The notes beneath the pieces were generated by a model. That model ran no database searches. It had not been told where the DNA came from and was given only the letters and a program-made list of their open reading frames with translations. Made by a program: the position numbers and the translations under genes. A DNA stretch of 64,000 bases from Rotaria sp. Silwood1 (lineage: Eukaryota; Rotifera; Eurotatoria; Philodinida; Philodinidae), in the NCBI GenBank assembly GCA_905250075.1, contig CAJNOP010000323.1, forward strand, positions 124,001-188,000, given 5' to 3'. Shown one piece after another: positions 1-10,471 of the stretch; within the stretch, counting starts at the first letter, position 1; each line of letters opens with the position of its first letter.

Positions 1-591
1 GGCTCTGCATTAGATGTTCACGCACAAGATAAAAAGAAACAAAACATACAAGACCAAAAACAATAAAAGATAAGAAGAAGAGAGAAAGGCAACAAATAAT
101 CCAACTCTTTGAATAACTGAAATAATACGACATTCAAAACTATAATCATTTACGTAATTTTAATAAGGTTTTTGTTTTTCATCAGTTTACTTGTAAGAAG
201 ATGTTTGATCATGTTCATCATAAGTGCTATATTTTAATCTTTATTTTTATAAATTTATCTCTACATAAGTTTTACAAAGAGATTTTTGTACAATTAATGG
301 AACTGAATAATTCTAGACTTTATTATATTGTGCTGCAATAATTCTTCATTATATGTCACAGATTTTAATTTTAATATTTATAAATTCGTTTATAGTTAAA
401 TTGCATAAAATATGTTCGTTAAGATAACGTAACGAATTTATTTTCACACAATGAATTATATTGTGACAAATATAGTTCGATCTCGTCTAAACATTTTTGT
501 GAAATTAATGAAACCGATCTGTTTTAATTAAATTTAAATTTATTACATTGTAACAGATATAATTGTTCGTAATAAGTTACACATTTGAATG
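1..591. other. AT-rich non-coding stretch
   Basis: No coding exon, RNA gene or clear repeat is recognisable here. The sequence is AT-rich with stop codons in all frames. Confidence 0.6.
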
Positions 592-594
592 GAT

Positions 595-808
595 AGAAAA
601 AGGCAGAAAGGAAAAATGTCGAAAGGGAAAAATATCGAAAACAAGAATATTAGATGAAAATGAGCATGTAAGATTGAATTGAGGGCGAGGGAGACTTGTA
701 CTTCAATATACTCTCGTTTTAAGGATTTCTAATAATCTACATTTGTAATATTATTGTTTTCGATATTTTTATTCTCGACATTTTTCCCTTTCGATATCTT
801 TCCATCAT
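595..808. repeat. Hairpin (MITE-like) repeat
   Basis: The left arm (about 601-655) and right arm (about 735-803) are imperfect reverse complements. Both carry the purine-rich pattern GTCGAAAGGGAAAAATATCG or a close variant. About 80 nt of unrelated sequence forms the loop. The shape suggests a small foldback or MITE. No convincing target duplication was found. Confidence 0.6.
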
Positions 809-1406
809 ACCAAAAATTTGATAAAAACAAAAAAATCACTGTCCAAAAATTATAGGACACCCTTCTTACTTTCAAGTTCAAGTCTTTATTTTATTTTCAA
901 GAAGTTATGTTCTAGGTCTGTTGTTTGTTCGTTTATATAGAGATGACTATCTAGTATCTCTATAACTATGCAATGTCTCTTTGGAAACCTTATATGTAAG
1001 AACTATGATAGAAAAAAAATCTGACTGTCCTAAAAATTAAAAAAAAACATTTTGAGACATTCTTGTTCTGCGTTATGAAATTTCCAAAAGGATTGTCGAT
1101 TGAGTTGTTGACTAGTCTTATTTACGTCTGTCAATGATTATCTCTTGTTTGATACTGTTTCAATTTATGCCATCATTGCAATGAGCGATTGAATACCACA
1201 ACATGCTGTTTTCATTATGCATGATCACGTCACCAAACTCGAGATAAACATTCATGATTGCTTCCAGTGCTGTTTACAAGACGTAAATGCCCCATTTTGA
1301 TAGTGTGTTCTGATTTGACGAGATGTTTTGACATATATGAGAAAAACGCGAATACTTTAAATCTCAACGATTTATACTTTTCGGGTTATAACTTGTAATT
1401 TTCTAA

Positions 1407-1786
1407 AATGGAACGAAAATCTGTTAATATTGATACGAAGAAAAAAATAATCATTTTATATGAAGTTGGTGTTTCGAGAAAGATTGTTCAACAATGCAAC
1501 GTCTCTTGAAATTGTGTTATTCAAACTGTTAGAAAACACAATGAACAACAAACTATTTCAACTAGACCCGTTGCAGGATCATACTCTATCACTCAATAAT
1601 TTCGTTTGACATACTCAAAACTATTTAGGTGTACACATTGGACGAAGTACTATTAGTCGGGTACTTAAAAATTATGATATGATTAGTTATATTGTACCGA
1701 AGAAGCCAAAGATCAAACCAATCCAACGAAAGCACCGAATAGCTTGGTGCCGGCAACATCTGCAATGGTCAAATATTGACTGGTAG
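1407..1786 (+). pseudogene. Tc1/mariner-like transposase fragment
   Basis: The reading frame from the ATG at 1407 gives a helix-turn-helix N-terminus (MERKSVNIDTKKKIIILYEV, then VSRKIVQQCN), broken by a TGA at about 1506. After a frameshift and the loss of a middle block, the second helix-turn-helix of Tc1 transposases is recognisable (GRSTISRVLKNYDM, KKPKIKPIQRKHRIAWCRQH). The match stops at SNIDW, where the DDE catalytic domain should begin, so no catalytic part survives. A TIR-like motif with CACTGTCC and GGACACCC lies upstream at 837-862, but the element's limits are uncertain. It is a dead, 3'-truncated copy. Confidence 0.75.
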
Positions 1787-1800
1787 TAAATAGTTGGGAT

Positions 1801-1872
1801 CTGGGTGTGGGTGGGGTATGGGTGGGTGTGTAAGTGTTTTTCTCATCTACGGTCACACCCACTCTCTCGAAT
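1801..1872. repeat. Telomere-like TGTGGG/CCCACA inverted block 1
   Basis: A G-rich arm (1801-1832, TGTGGG-like units) is followed by a spacer of about 20 nt and a shorter C-rich arm (1852-1865). The G-rich arm comes first. The block lies between the truncated Tc1 relic and the first surviving exon of the transporter pseudogene, so it may mark a breakpoint that removed the 5' end of that gene. Confidence 0.75.
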
Positions 1873-1924
1873 ATGTTTCTATTGAATAAACTAACTTTTT
1901 TCTATCGACTGCTTTATATTCCAG

Positions 1925-3053
1925 TGGACCATGGTTTGTGATCATGTTCTCTATCGTACAGTGGTTCAAACTGCTTTTTTTCTTGGTATAATGGCAGGTG
2001 AAATGTTTTTTGGTACTATGTCTGATAGGTATGCGAACCCAATTTGTTTCTTTTAATTTTCATTCTAAATATTGTTCATATCAAGATATGGTCGTAGACC
2101 GATCATGAATGTCTGCTTCATCATATTAACAGTTGTCTGCTGTATCTCTACGTTTGGTCCACAATCGAAATTTGGTATTTGACAATCATATATAATCTTT
2201 GTTATAAGTCGATTTTTACTTGTTGGTTCAGTACGAGGTATAATTGAAACTGGCTTTGTACTTGTCACAGAATTAGGTAAATAACATTCCTTTGAAAAAT
2301 GATTTTAATCAATTTGTATTTCTCAAAGTTATTCCGAAAAAACGTATCATGACAAATGCAGTGATGAACTATGTTTATGTACTCGGTTTGCTTTGATTGG
2401 TTGCTTTTGCCTACTTTATTCGTACTTGGAGAATGTTGTTATTGGTATCGGCTTTATTCATTGCGCCGTACTGTTCCTTCTATGGGTATAATTTTTATAA
2501 AAATCTATATTTCGCTTGATAATAATCAAAGTTTATATTGAATGTTCATTGCATACTATTCCAATAAGATCTTGCCCGAAAGTTCTCGATGGCTTGTAAG
2601 CAAAGGACGATACGATAAGGCTGAGAAGATTTTGAAAAAAGTTGCCATCGTAAATAAAAGAAAATTTGATCAATAATCATATAACAGATTTAAGAGGGCC
2701 CAGAGAATAGTAAGTGACTGTAAGAAATATTGTAGTTATATAATATGAAACGAATATTAATTATAGAACAAGCTGATATGGCTTTATTATTTCCTGAAAC
2801 ATTAAACAGATCATTACCACAAACAGTTGAAGAAGTCGATCTGATGGGTCTAGCTTTGTAAGTACAAATGTACCAACCTTATTTATCTTGCTTGTTATTC
2901 CAACTAAAAAATCAGCATTCTTCTAATCGAATTCTCTATTTCAGTGGTATATTACGTCGTGATTCATTGAATGCTGCATATGTCAAGGATGATGGGCCTG
3001 CTGTACAAGAATTAACAGAAAATATAGACAGTGTTGGTGAAGTAAACATATAA
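1925..3053 (+). pseudogene. SLC22-type organic cation transporter, decayed
   Basis: At least five exon remnants in order match the SLC22 branch of the major facilitator superfamily. The first follows an AG acceptor at 1923-1924 and carries MVCD, a TM segment (QTAFFLGIMAGEMFFGTMSDR) and, after a short intron, YGRRPIMN, the conserved TM2-TM3 loop. Next come TM4-like and TM6-like segments, the loop PESSRWLVSKGRYDKAEKIL (from about 2575) and the tail FPETLNRSLPQTVEEVD (about 2785-2840). The last exon ends at 3053 after EVNI. The exons for the second half of the membrane domain (TM7-TM12) are absent between about 2665 and 2770. In-frame TGA codons occur at about 2178 and 2394. The 5' exon is missing and its place is taken by a telomere-like block. 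A living copy would move organic ions across the plasma membrane; this one cannot. Confidence 0.75.
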
Positions 3054-3901
3054 TTATCACTAGAGATTGACAAGAAAGGAATATCGATTCAATAGTATCT
3101 CTATATGATGGATTCCATAAATACGATTCTACTTTTTTCGGATGCGTATATTCCGTTTGATTTTTATTTTTATTAAAAAAAGGCAATTTTTTTCATACAA
3201 TAACATTATCCTATCGAGAATTCTGCAAATTATCTTCTAGCTATCGATGTATACATGCGCTTACCAATCGAAGAATCTTGAACAGATGTATACAAATATT
3301 GCAAACAAAAGTATGCAGATATAAAACAGAAATATTTTTCTACTTTACTATCGACTCCACCGAAATATGTCCAATAGTTTCATGGCATTCAATCATAGAA
3401 ATATTACTCACTGATTAAACATATTGACTTTTTAGAATTGATTAAAATGCGTCAAGAATTTATTGAATCAAATGTTAGTAAGCTCCATACGTTATACTAG
3501 CAAACACAAGCTTTAGTCGAATCGAATACTTGCGAAGAAGCAAAACAACAAAATTGCTCTCAAGTTAAAATCTGTTGAGGAAACAACTTCTGATTTTAAC
3601 CATCATCGTTTTGTTTTGGTATCTACACAAGAATCACTATCGGAAAGCAAAAATAGTTATAACCAAAAACATGCATATAAAACAGTAGTATAACATATAA
3701 GAGAAAAAGTATAAAAAATAAATGAATATCTTGATTATTTTAGGAGGTAGAGCAAGGCCTTTCGCCTGTCCTCTAATTTCAGCAACCGATGCTTATCTCA
3801 GGGATTTGAGCTTGCCTATCACCACTACCCACTGATCTATAAAATCAGAAGTTAATGCAGATTTAATTTAATAAAAGTTCTATTTTGGCTGTGTTTATTA
3901 C
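3054..3901. other. Intergenic, nothing assignable
   Basis: AT-rich. A short open stretch near 3440-3480 and another near 3510-3570 look faintly coding-like (Gln/Glu-rich), but neither can be joined into an exon or matched to a family. Confidence 0.5.
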
Positions 3902-4099
3902 TTACTTGTCATGGCCATTGCATTCATATGTCTCTATTCCGGATTCTGAATTTTTATCGACCAGCGTACAATTATCGCATATATCAGATACTTTGTAAGC
4001 GTCCCAACGATGAGTTATCAATTGTTTATCTTTTGGATAAACCCAAAAATAATTGTCACGATCAGGATCACCATGGTAAAATTTTTTCGACATAGCTCC
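3902..4099 (-). CDS. Unrecognised C-terminal exon, 63-65 aa
   Basis: An open frame on the minus strand runs from an AG acceptor (TTTTTTAG, about 4099-4106) to a stop at 3902. It carries ATG 13 codons-or-fewer after the acceptor and residues typical of folded coding sequence, including three Cys in the second half (CDNCTL, YECNGHDK). I do not recognise the family. No upstream exon with a compatible signal was found, so it may be a 3' remnant of a lost gene or an uncharacterised small protein. Confidence 0.35.
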   Translation of the reverse strand, partial: GAMSKKFYHGDPDRDNYFWVYPKDKQLITHRWDAYKVSDICDNCTLVDKNSESGIETYECNGHDK

Positions 4100-4109
4100 C
4101 TAAAAAACA

Positions 4110-5164
4110 TGTAAAAGTTACTTGAAACAATAATTGCAGAGAAAAGTTGGATTGACCATTTTCGGAAAATCTGTTTCGTGCAAATATTGCCTTCGATGAA
4201 TGCTACGGATGTGTAACAGTTTTAGAATTTTTCTGGTTTTTTTCTCCAAGCAATTTACTTAGATATATTTAAAGAGACTTCATCACTTGGTTAGAAAACA
4301 AAAAATAAAAAAGTTAACTTGTACTGTTTTTACTTATGTTGAAATTCCTTATCATAAAGTAGCACACTATTATCATAAGTCATGAGATCTTCTATTCGTT
4401 TTTTATGAATTATACCTGCAATAGTCAATCACTAGACAGTTACGTTATTTAGATAATGAGTAACGAAGAAACGAAAATTCTTGTATATGATGTTTCCAAT
4501 AAAAAAAAAGCTTTTTTAAGGCAAGTAATGACTTTGATGAAATGTGATCAAACATCTTCGGAATTCAGAAATCTTAATTCGTGAACAGTTTCTCATTTTA
4601 TGAAACAAAGCTTTCTTTAGTGGAAAAAATTAAATACAGAATTTCGATCAATTGATCAATGATTCGTATCCCTCTAACTTGAAAACCTTTGACCAAATTA
4701 TATCAAATTCGTTACATTCCCAAAAAAAACCTTTCTTCGGTGAAAAAATCAAATTCAAGAATTTTTTGGTACTCCGTTATCTAGTAACGTCATTGTTTAG
4801 TAATGAAAACTTCTCGTCCCTATGTATGGTTAATCAATGTAATGATTAGCTTTTGGAGATATAATTCAGAAAAAAATTAATAGAAAATCTCATGACTTAT
4901 GATGATGCTATGCTGCTTTATGATAATGAACTCCAACATAAGCAAAAACAACACAAGCTAATTGTATTATTTGGTTTTTTTTCTAATGCAGCTCAAATTT
5001 ATTCAGATAAAATTTATGTGAAATGTCATCCCTAGTAGATGAAGATGGACTGATTTTGAAATGTCAACCTAATAAATGAGTCATAAACTTAACCTTAATA
5101 AGTTACTTAGTTTAATTTAGCTTTTCAAAGTAAAATATAGGTAAAACACCATTCCTATTCAACA
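4110..5164. other. AT-rich intergenic
   Basis: Nothing supportable. Short open frames here are AT-rich and show no domain. Confidence 0.5.
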
Positions 5165-5660
5165 TCTAGAAAAAGATAAAGCCCATTACCTGTGGAGAAT
5201 TCGATGTCTACCTTGTACTCTTTTAGTGTATCTATGAAAAAACGCAGCCAAACCGTCAAGAGAAGAAATAATGTTTGTCTCTACGCTTCGGCAGAAAGAA
5301 AACTATTCACCTGTGATTGATATAATCTTTAGGCTCCTTGCTTTTAGTCTGTCTATGAGAAAAAGAGACAGGCCTATATTATACCGAGGAAAATTTTTTT
5401 TTTCTCGATACCAAGGGAAGGCCATGCAAAGAAGAAAAAAAGATATACTCCTCTTTATACATTAAGAGACAGAAAGCTATTAACCTGTGATCAATGTAAT
5501 CTATACGCTCCTCTCTTCTAGTCTGCCTATGAAAAAAATACATGTAGACTATACAGAGAGAAAAAATATTTCTTGATACCAAGGGAAAGATAAAGCTACT
5601 AAACTGTGAAGTATCTATATTAGAGGCTTCAATTTTCAACGCTGTCTATTAAAAAACAAG
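5165..5660. repeat. Degenerate tandem repeat, about 121-bp period, 4 copies
   Basis: Two anchor motifs recur in the same order: CACCTGTGAT-like (about 5189, 5310, 5483, 5603) and GTCTATGAAAAAA-like (about 5228, 5349, 5522, 5643). Spacing is about 121, 173 and 120 bp, so the second unit carries an insertion of about 50 bp. A third shared motif, GATACCAAGGGAAAG, precedes later units. Open frames in this region are by-products of the repeat. Confidence 0.65.
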
Positions 5661-6543
5661 ATCTTCTAATATGTCCATTAATAAGAGATATTTTTTGTCA
5701 ATGTGAGTAGTTGTGGATTCTGTTTTACAACATTCTACTCATATCAAAATGAAAGAGAACAGATTATGGAAGATTCTTAGAACACCAATAGAGGTGAGCA
5801 TAGAAAACTTCTTGTTCACGTAAGTTTATAGTATATTACAAAAAAAAATCCTCAACGGAGACAGCTTTTCATGAGTTACAAAATGGTCTATTCATTCTCT
5901 TTATATTTAATCAAAAGAGCGGCATGAAATCGTTAATACGAAAATGAGTACTGTAAAAGCGAGTCATTTTGAAGTATCGTAATGTTTCCCAGGTATAATT
6001 CCATCGAAAAAGTCGAAATTTATATCGGCAAACTCATGATATTATGTTGTGACACATTTTACCATGTTCGTTAAGGCAGTTAATTATAACATGTTTGATA
6101 CCTAAAAACGAGCAAAAATGATGTTAACATGTTTGTTTCTCGACTTGTCAATTTTCTCTTTGTTTTTCAATATTCAAAAACATGTTTCTAAATTGTATAA
6201 TACCAAATAGGTCGGTATTTTAGATATGATTTTAAATTAAAAAAAAATTTTCTGAACAAGAACTTCTCTTTTTCGTGTTTTTTTTTTCATTTATACATTA
6301 TTACAGGCATTCATATTTGATACATAGATATTGATTCTTTTCAATTAAATGTATAATTCTTTACTTTATTTTGAATACATTTATTCTATATATCTGTATT
6401 TACATGAAGAAAATAATCTTTGAAATACTCTGAAAATGGATAATTATCACCCAGATATCTGTTTTTGGTACACATAATTTATTTTTGCACAATTAATTCG
6501 TTTTGCAAATCTTTTAAAATTGTTTGTTTTAGAGAGATGAATA
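5661..6543. other. AT-rich intergenic
   Basis: No gene, repeat array or RNA signal recognisable. Confidence 0.5.
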
Positions 6544-6798
6544 TTATTTAGCAAAACACATTTTCATATGGCGTAAAAATTGTTCGATATAATCATCATG
6601 AATTTGACAAAGATCAAGGTGAATAAGATGAGAATATTCCATAATTGATGAAACTTGATTATAATTCTTCACTTTTCTGCGTTGTTTATTGTTTTCTATA
6701 GTTAACATTCTTTGTAGAAGTGGTATAACTAATTCATTATAAGTACATGTGTAAGTATCAAAATGCATTGAAAATGATCTTAAATTAGGTAGTGTTTC
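6544..6798 (-). pseudogene. F-box-like bdelloid family, internally deleted fragment
   Basis: The exon starts after an AG acceptor at 6799-6800 and reads ETLPNLRSFSMHFDTYTC, then YNELVIPLLQRM, and later YSHLIHLDLCQIHDDYIEQF, ending at a TAG near 6550. From memory of bdelloid F-box-like proteins, these segments normally sit well over 100 residues apart; here they are joined by about 25 residues, so a central part is deleted. A working protein would have an N-terminal F-box and LRR-like repeats and act as a ubiquitin ligase substrate adaptor (known of F-box families; inferred here). No F-box exon is seen upstream. Confidence 0.5.
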
Positions 6799-6802
6799 CT
6801 AG

Positions 6803-7162
6803 AAAAGAAAACAAAAAAAAATCTATCGCATTATCGATTGTTATATGACGAGGAAAAGTGATCAATCTTAACATCAGCTATACGAAGAGATAGTTGAAAA
6901 TAATATATCAAATGATGATTGTTGAAACCAATGTAAATATTAACTGAAATTGAAATATTTTAAGTTAGTGAACGTCATTCATAATTCCAGATAAAGCCAT
7001 TTGATTTGATAATAAATTTCCGATATAATTTCTAAAGAAAATCGATCATGCATTGGGTCAAATAACGGACAGAAAAAATCATCCGAAAAACATGCCATCA
7101 ATGTTAATTGTTTGTAAGAATTGAATCACGCCGAACTCTGTTAAATCGTTTCTTGACCCTAA
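6803..7162. other. AT-rich intergenic
   Basis: Nothing recognisable. Confidence 0.45.
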
Positions 7163-7163
7163 T

Positions 7164-7231
7164 GAGGGTGTGGGTGTGGGTGTATGGGTCTCAGTCTCGT
7201 TTTCATCTAAACCCATACCCACACCCACACC
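7164..7231. repeat. Telomere-like TGTGGG/CCCACA inverted block 2
   Basis: The left arm 7167-7189 and right arm 7211-7231 are perfect reverse complements except for one extra GT in the left arm. The spacer is 21 nt and contains TTTTCATC. This is the cleanest hairpin of the set. The short open frames crossing it on both strands are artefacts of the repeat. Confidence 0.85.
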
Positions 7232-8331
7232 GTCAGAAACCATCCAATCCACTGAGTTGTACGACAAATGACATATCGATCAGTAATAAAAGATAATGAA
7301 TGGATTTTTTAGATATGAATTATTCCAGCGAAGGCTTAAATTTATGATTTTCCGATATAAAGGTACATTTATTAGTTCATTCTATATGCAGAAAAGACAA
7401 TATAAGGTAATTATATTAGAAATTTGTAAATAAAAATGAACTTCGAGTCAGAAATGTCCATGGTGACAGTAGTAGTGTCACAGAATGTATTTTGATAATA
7501 CCACTACAATGGCACCCTTTTTAGAGACGAATTGCAAAACTGCATGAATTTGTACACGATTTCGGTGTCCATGAATATAACACTTTGAGACTGAATGAAT
7601 TTGATCTAAAAGTTACAAGAGTGCTAGTTCAATACCTTGTTTGAAATAGCCATCGTAGTAGCGGCCTCAAAGACAGGTTTTCAGTCTCAATGGACATCTT
7701 TGGTTCGAAGATTTTCTTATTAACAAGGAAGCAATTATTTGTGCTTGTTCGGAAGTTATATCAATTTTTGCTCTACTCATATTAATACATAAATAAGACA
7801 CATTATCCATTATAGCTTCATTATTACCCGTTTCAGTCAAGGTCAAACAGGAAACATTATTTCTTCGAAAATCATACGTTTGGGATGACTCACATATTGG
7901 TATTGAATATAGTTCAACTATTGTATTCTAAATACAAGTACAATTAAGAGCTGGTGAGGAGACATGTGATCATGTAAGAGAAGAAGAATTTCGAAAATAT
8001 CCGCGCGAATGGCATGAAACTTGCCGCAACAAACAATGTCGAAAAGCTACAAGTTATTATAAAGAGACAATCTATCCAGACTAATAAATTCGGCAGTTGG
8101 ACTTCGTCAGATCCTATCAGAATTCAGGTGCCTGACTCACCCTCGAAGCCCGATTGTTGAAATCTGTTCGAAACCCGGAGAAACTCGATGAAATCGGATA
8201 GGATCCTATAGGAAGCTTGTCAGAATACGAGTACCAAAATTACTATTAAACTCGACTGTTAGATTTAGTCGAATGTGCGCCATATCCAAACCATCGTATT
8301 CTATTGGGTAAAATTGGATACATCTTGGATA
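7232..8331. other. Intergenic with one weak coding-like patch
   Basis: Mostly non-coding. From about 7924 to 8083 on the plus strand a 51-codon open stretch has a strongly coding-like composition (RAGEETCDHVREEEF, EWHETCRNKQC), with several Cys. It starts at a stop codon and has no ATG, so it could be an exon remnant; the family is not recognised. Confidence 0.35.
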
Positions 8332-8746
8332 GCGACCTGCATGACCATTCCGTCGTGATCAAAGAAAAAAAAGGTTGTTTGATAATAGCTTTCATAGTGA
8401 ATGTCAAAAAAGTAATTCTACTTGATATATTGTGTTTAGAATTTTAAGCTCTTCAAAATGACATAAAAAGTCGAGCATATAATGTTCTACAGGAAAGACA
8501 ATTAAGATACATTCGTCGTAACCAGAAAGTCTCGTCACTGCACGTAACCAAAATAGGTCACGACGAATATGTCTTAATTTTCTCTTCTGTAGAACATTGT
8601 ATTCTCAATTTTTTATGCCATTTTGAAGAGCTTAAAATTCTGAACACAATAGATCAAGCAGAATTGTTTTTTCATATCCACCAATGAAGCTATTACCGAA
8701 CAATCTTATTTTTCTTTAGTTCCAATGAACCGGTCACGCAGGTGTC
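8332..8746. mobile_element. Foldback MITE, family A copy 1 (415 bp)
   Basis: Two long inverted arms (about 8332-8515 and 8575-8746) begin with GCGACCTGCATGACC and end with GGTCACGCAGGTGTC. The element is flanked on both sides by TA (8330-8331 and 8747-8748), the usual Tc1/mariner target duplication. Shared arm landmarks are AATAGCTTTCAT, AGAATTTTAAGCTCTTCAAA and TGTTCTACAG. It has no coding capacity, so it must have been mobilised in trans. The same ends recur at 14669-14803. Confidence 0.85.
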
Positions 8747-8803
8747 TAATTGAGAAGATTTGTTTGTTTAAAATAGATTATTTTTTTTGTATTTGTCTAT
8801 TAG

Positions 8804-9434
8804 AAAAAGGTGGTATGAATGCATACAAGATAAAATTCTAAATTCTTCTGTTGAATATGTTAAATCTACTCGACTAAACATCAAATTTATTGATCATAAT
8901 AGTTTTGACGAACCTCTAATGTTGGATATTAGAAGCATTTTGCCTGTAGCACAAATTTATCATTTGGCAATTTCAGAAGAAGAAATCCATCTTGCTCCAT
9001 TAAATGAAGCTATATATTGATTACCAGAACTTACTATATTAAAAATTCATTCATTATCATTACATGAATGAGAAGGTTTAAGCTTTGAAGAATATATTAG
9101 TTTACGTTCAATAACAAGTAGAAGCAAAGCTATAAAAGTATATCTAGAGACCTTGAACTCAATTGAAGTTTTTTATCTCATTTTGGACTTCTGTCCGTAC
9201 ATGGAATATCTCAAAGTGGATTATATAACACATATTGATTTCGAATCTGTTCTACGATATATTTTCGAAGGAATTAAAGATGATTGTAATGAACATTTTC
9301 GTTTATTGTGTTTTCAGATTCCAACAATAGATGACGAAACAATGAAAAAATTAAAAAGAATGATTAATGCTGAAAAACTTGTATGTAACTATATGATTAA
9401 ACACGTAGATGATAATCTACACTTAGAATGTTAA
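8804..9434 (+). pseudogene. F-box/LRR-like bdelloid family, C-terminal part, decayed
   Basis: Coding sequence resumes after an AG acceptor at about 8802-8803 and reads through landmarks such as FIDHNSFDEPLMLDIRSILP, SEEEIHLAPLNEAIY, LPELTILKIHSLSL, FCPYMEYLKVDYI and IPTIDDETMKKLKRMINAEK, ending at TAA after HLEC. The pattern of repeated short LxxL/LKI segments is that of the LRR-like region of bdelloid F-box-like proteins (recognised from memory). TGA stops interrupt the frame at about 9018 and 9070, and no F-box exon precedes it; MITE copy 1 ends only 58 bp upstream and may have displaced the 5' part. Confidence 0.55.
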
Positions 9435-10187
9435 CGATTGCAAGATGTACAAAAATATTAATTATTTTAAAGTGTTTCTTTTTTTTTGTCTTTATCAAAT
9501 AAAACAAAAAAACGTATTTGAATTAGCAAAGTCTGTATCAATAAATGGCCTCTTGTTTCTCTGTGTCAATCAGCAAATGTTGGTGAAGAATATAAACAAC
9601 TGATTATGATAAAAATATTTTTAAATTTATGACCTAAAACTGAGACTTTAGATCTTATTATTCATATACCAGTTTGAGAAATAAAATATGCTATTTAAGT
9701 TAGTATTCTTAAATGTAAGTAGTTATCGTCTGCAAATACCACCTTCATCTACAAGTTTTTTATTCGAACTCAATTCATCGATAATATACAAGACTCATTT
9801 TTTTTTCATTTACATTTCATTATTCTAGAATACAATCGGTTAGCTAGCTTAGTTAATTCAAAACAATCATATTATATAAATACAATTGATTCACACAAGA
9901 AATTAATTGCATACTCAAGATTGTATTGTATTCACAATGTTTTACAACGACAAACACATCGAACTATCCTGTCTTGTTAACTAAGAATAATCACCAAATA
10001 TTTATTTTCGTCTGTATACAGTACTGAAAAATTATAAAATCATCTTCTACATTTGGCTTTTCCCGAATCTTTGTCTTTATTGATGTCATTTTTCCGCATA
10101 AATTCGTATGGACTCTTCCAGTATTTATCGAGAAAAAGTTCATAAATTTCATAGTTACTGGAAAAATTTTTCTTGAAAAAAGGTAGA
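9435..10187. other. AT-rich intergenic
   Basis: No gene or repeat recognised. The open frame at 10040-10234 on the minus strand is mainly AT-rich and runs into telomere-like block 3, so it is not credible as a gene. Confidence 0.45.
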
Positions 10188-10189
10188 CG

Positions 10190-10241
10190 GATGTGGGTGT
10201 AGGTGTCCTTTTCTTTTTTAATGCAGACCCACACCTATACT
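10190..10241. repeat. Telomere-like TGTGGG/CCCACA inverted block 3
   Basis: A short G-rich arm (GGATGTGGGTGTAGGTGT) and a C-rich arm (ACCCACACCTATAC) are separated by a T-rich spacer ending in AATGCAG. It lies about 230 bp beyond the 3' end of the Cys-rich membrane protein gene. Confidence 0.7.
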
Positions 10242-10471
10242 CAATGTTCTTTTGCTCTTCTCATAAATTGTGATAGACATTCCGACAGAACAAGATATAT
10301 GTAATTGAAATCTATGAAAGCGTCAATGTGCAGACATTGTAATCAGAGAAAAAAACGATTTATTAAGACAGTACTAAGTGTCAAAAAAAAAAAGTAAATG
10401 GTTAAATATAAAATGAAAAACAATGAATAAGGATATTTTCAAGGAAAAATGTTATGGAGCAACTTTGTTAT

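Noticed and set aside
7079-7296. Open frames rich in Gly/Val/Trp or His/Pro/Thr on both strands
   Set aside because: They are translations of the TGTGGG/CCCACA arms; the same artefacts occur at 21672-21945, 27744-28138, 28797-29225, 37490-37690 and 63383-63586.
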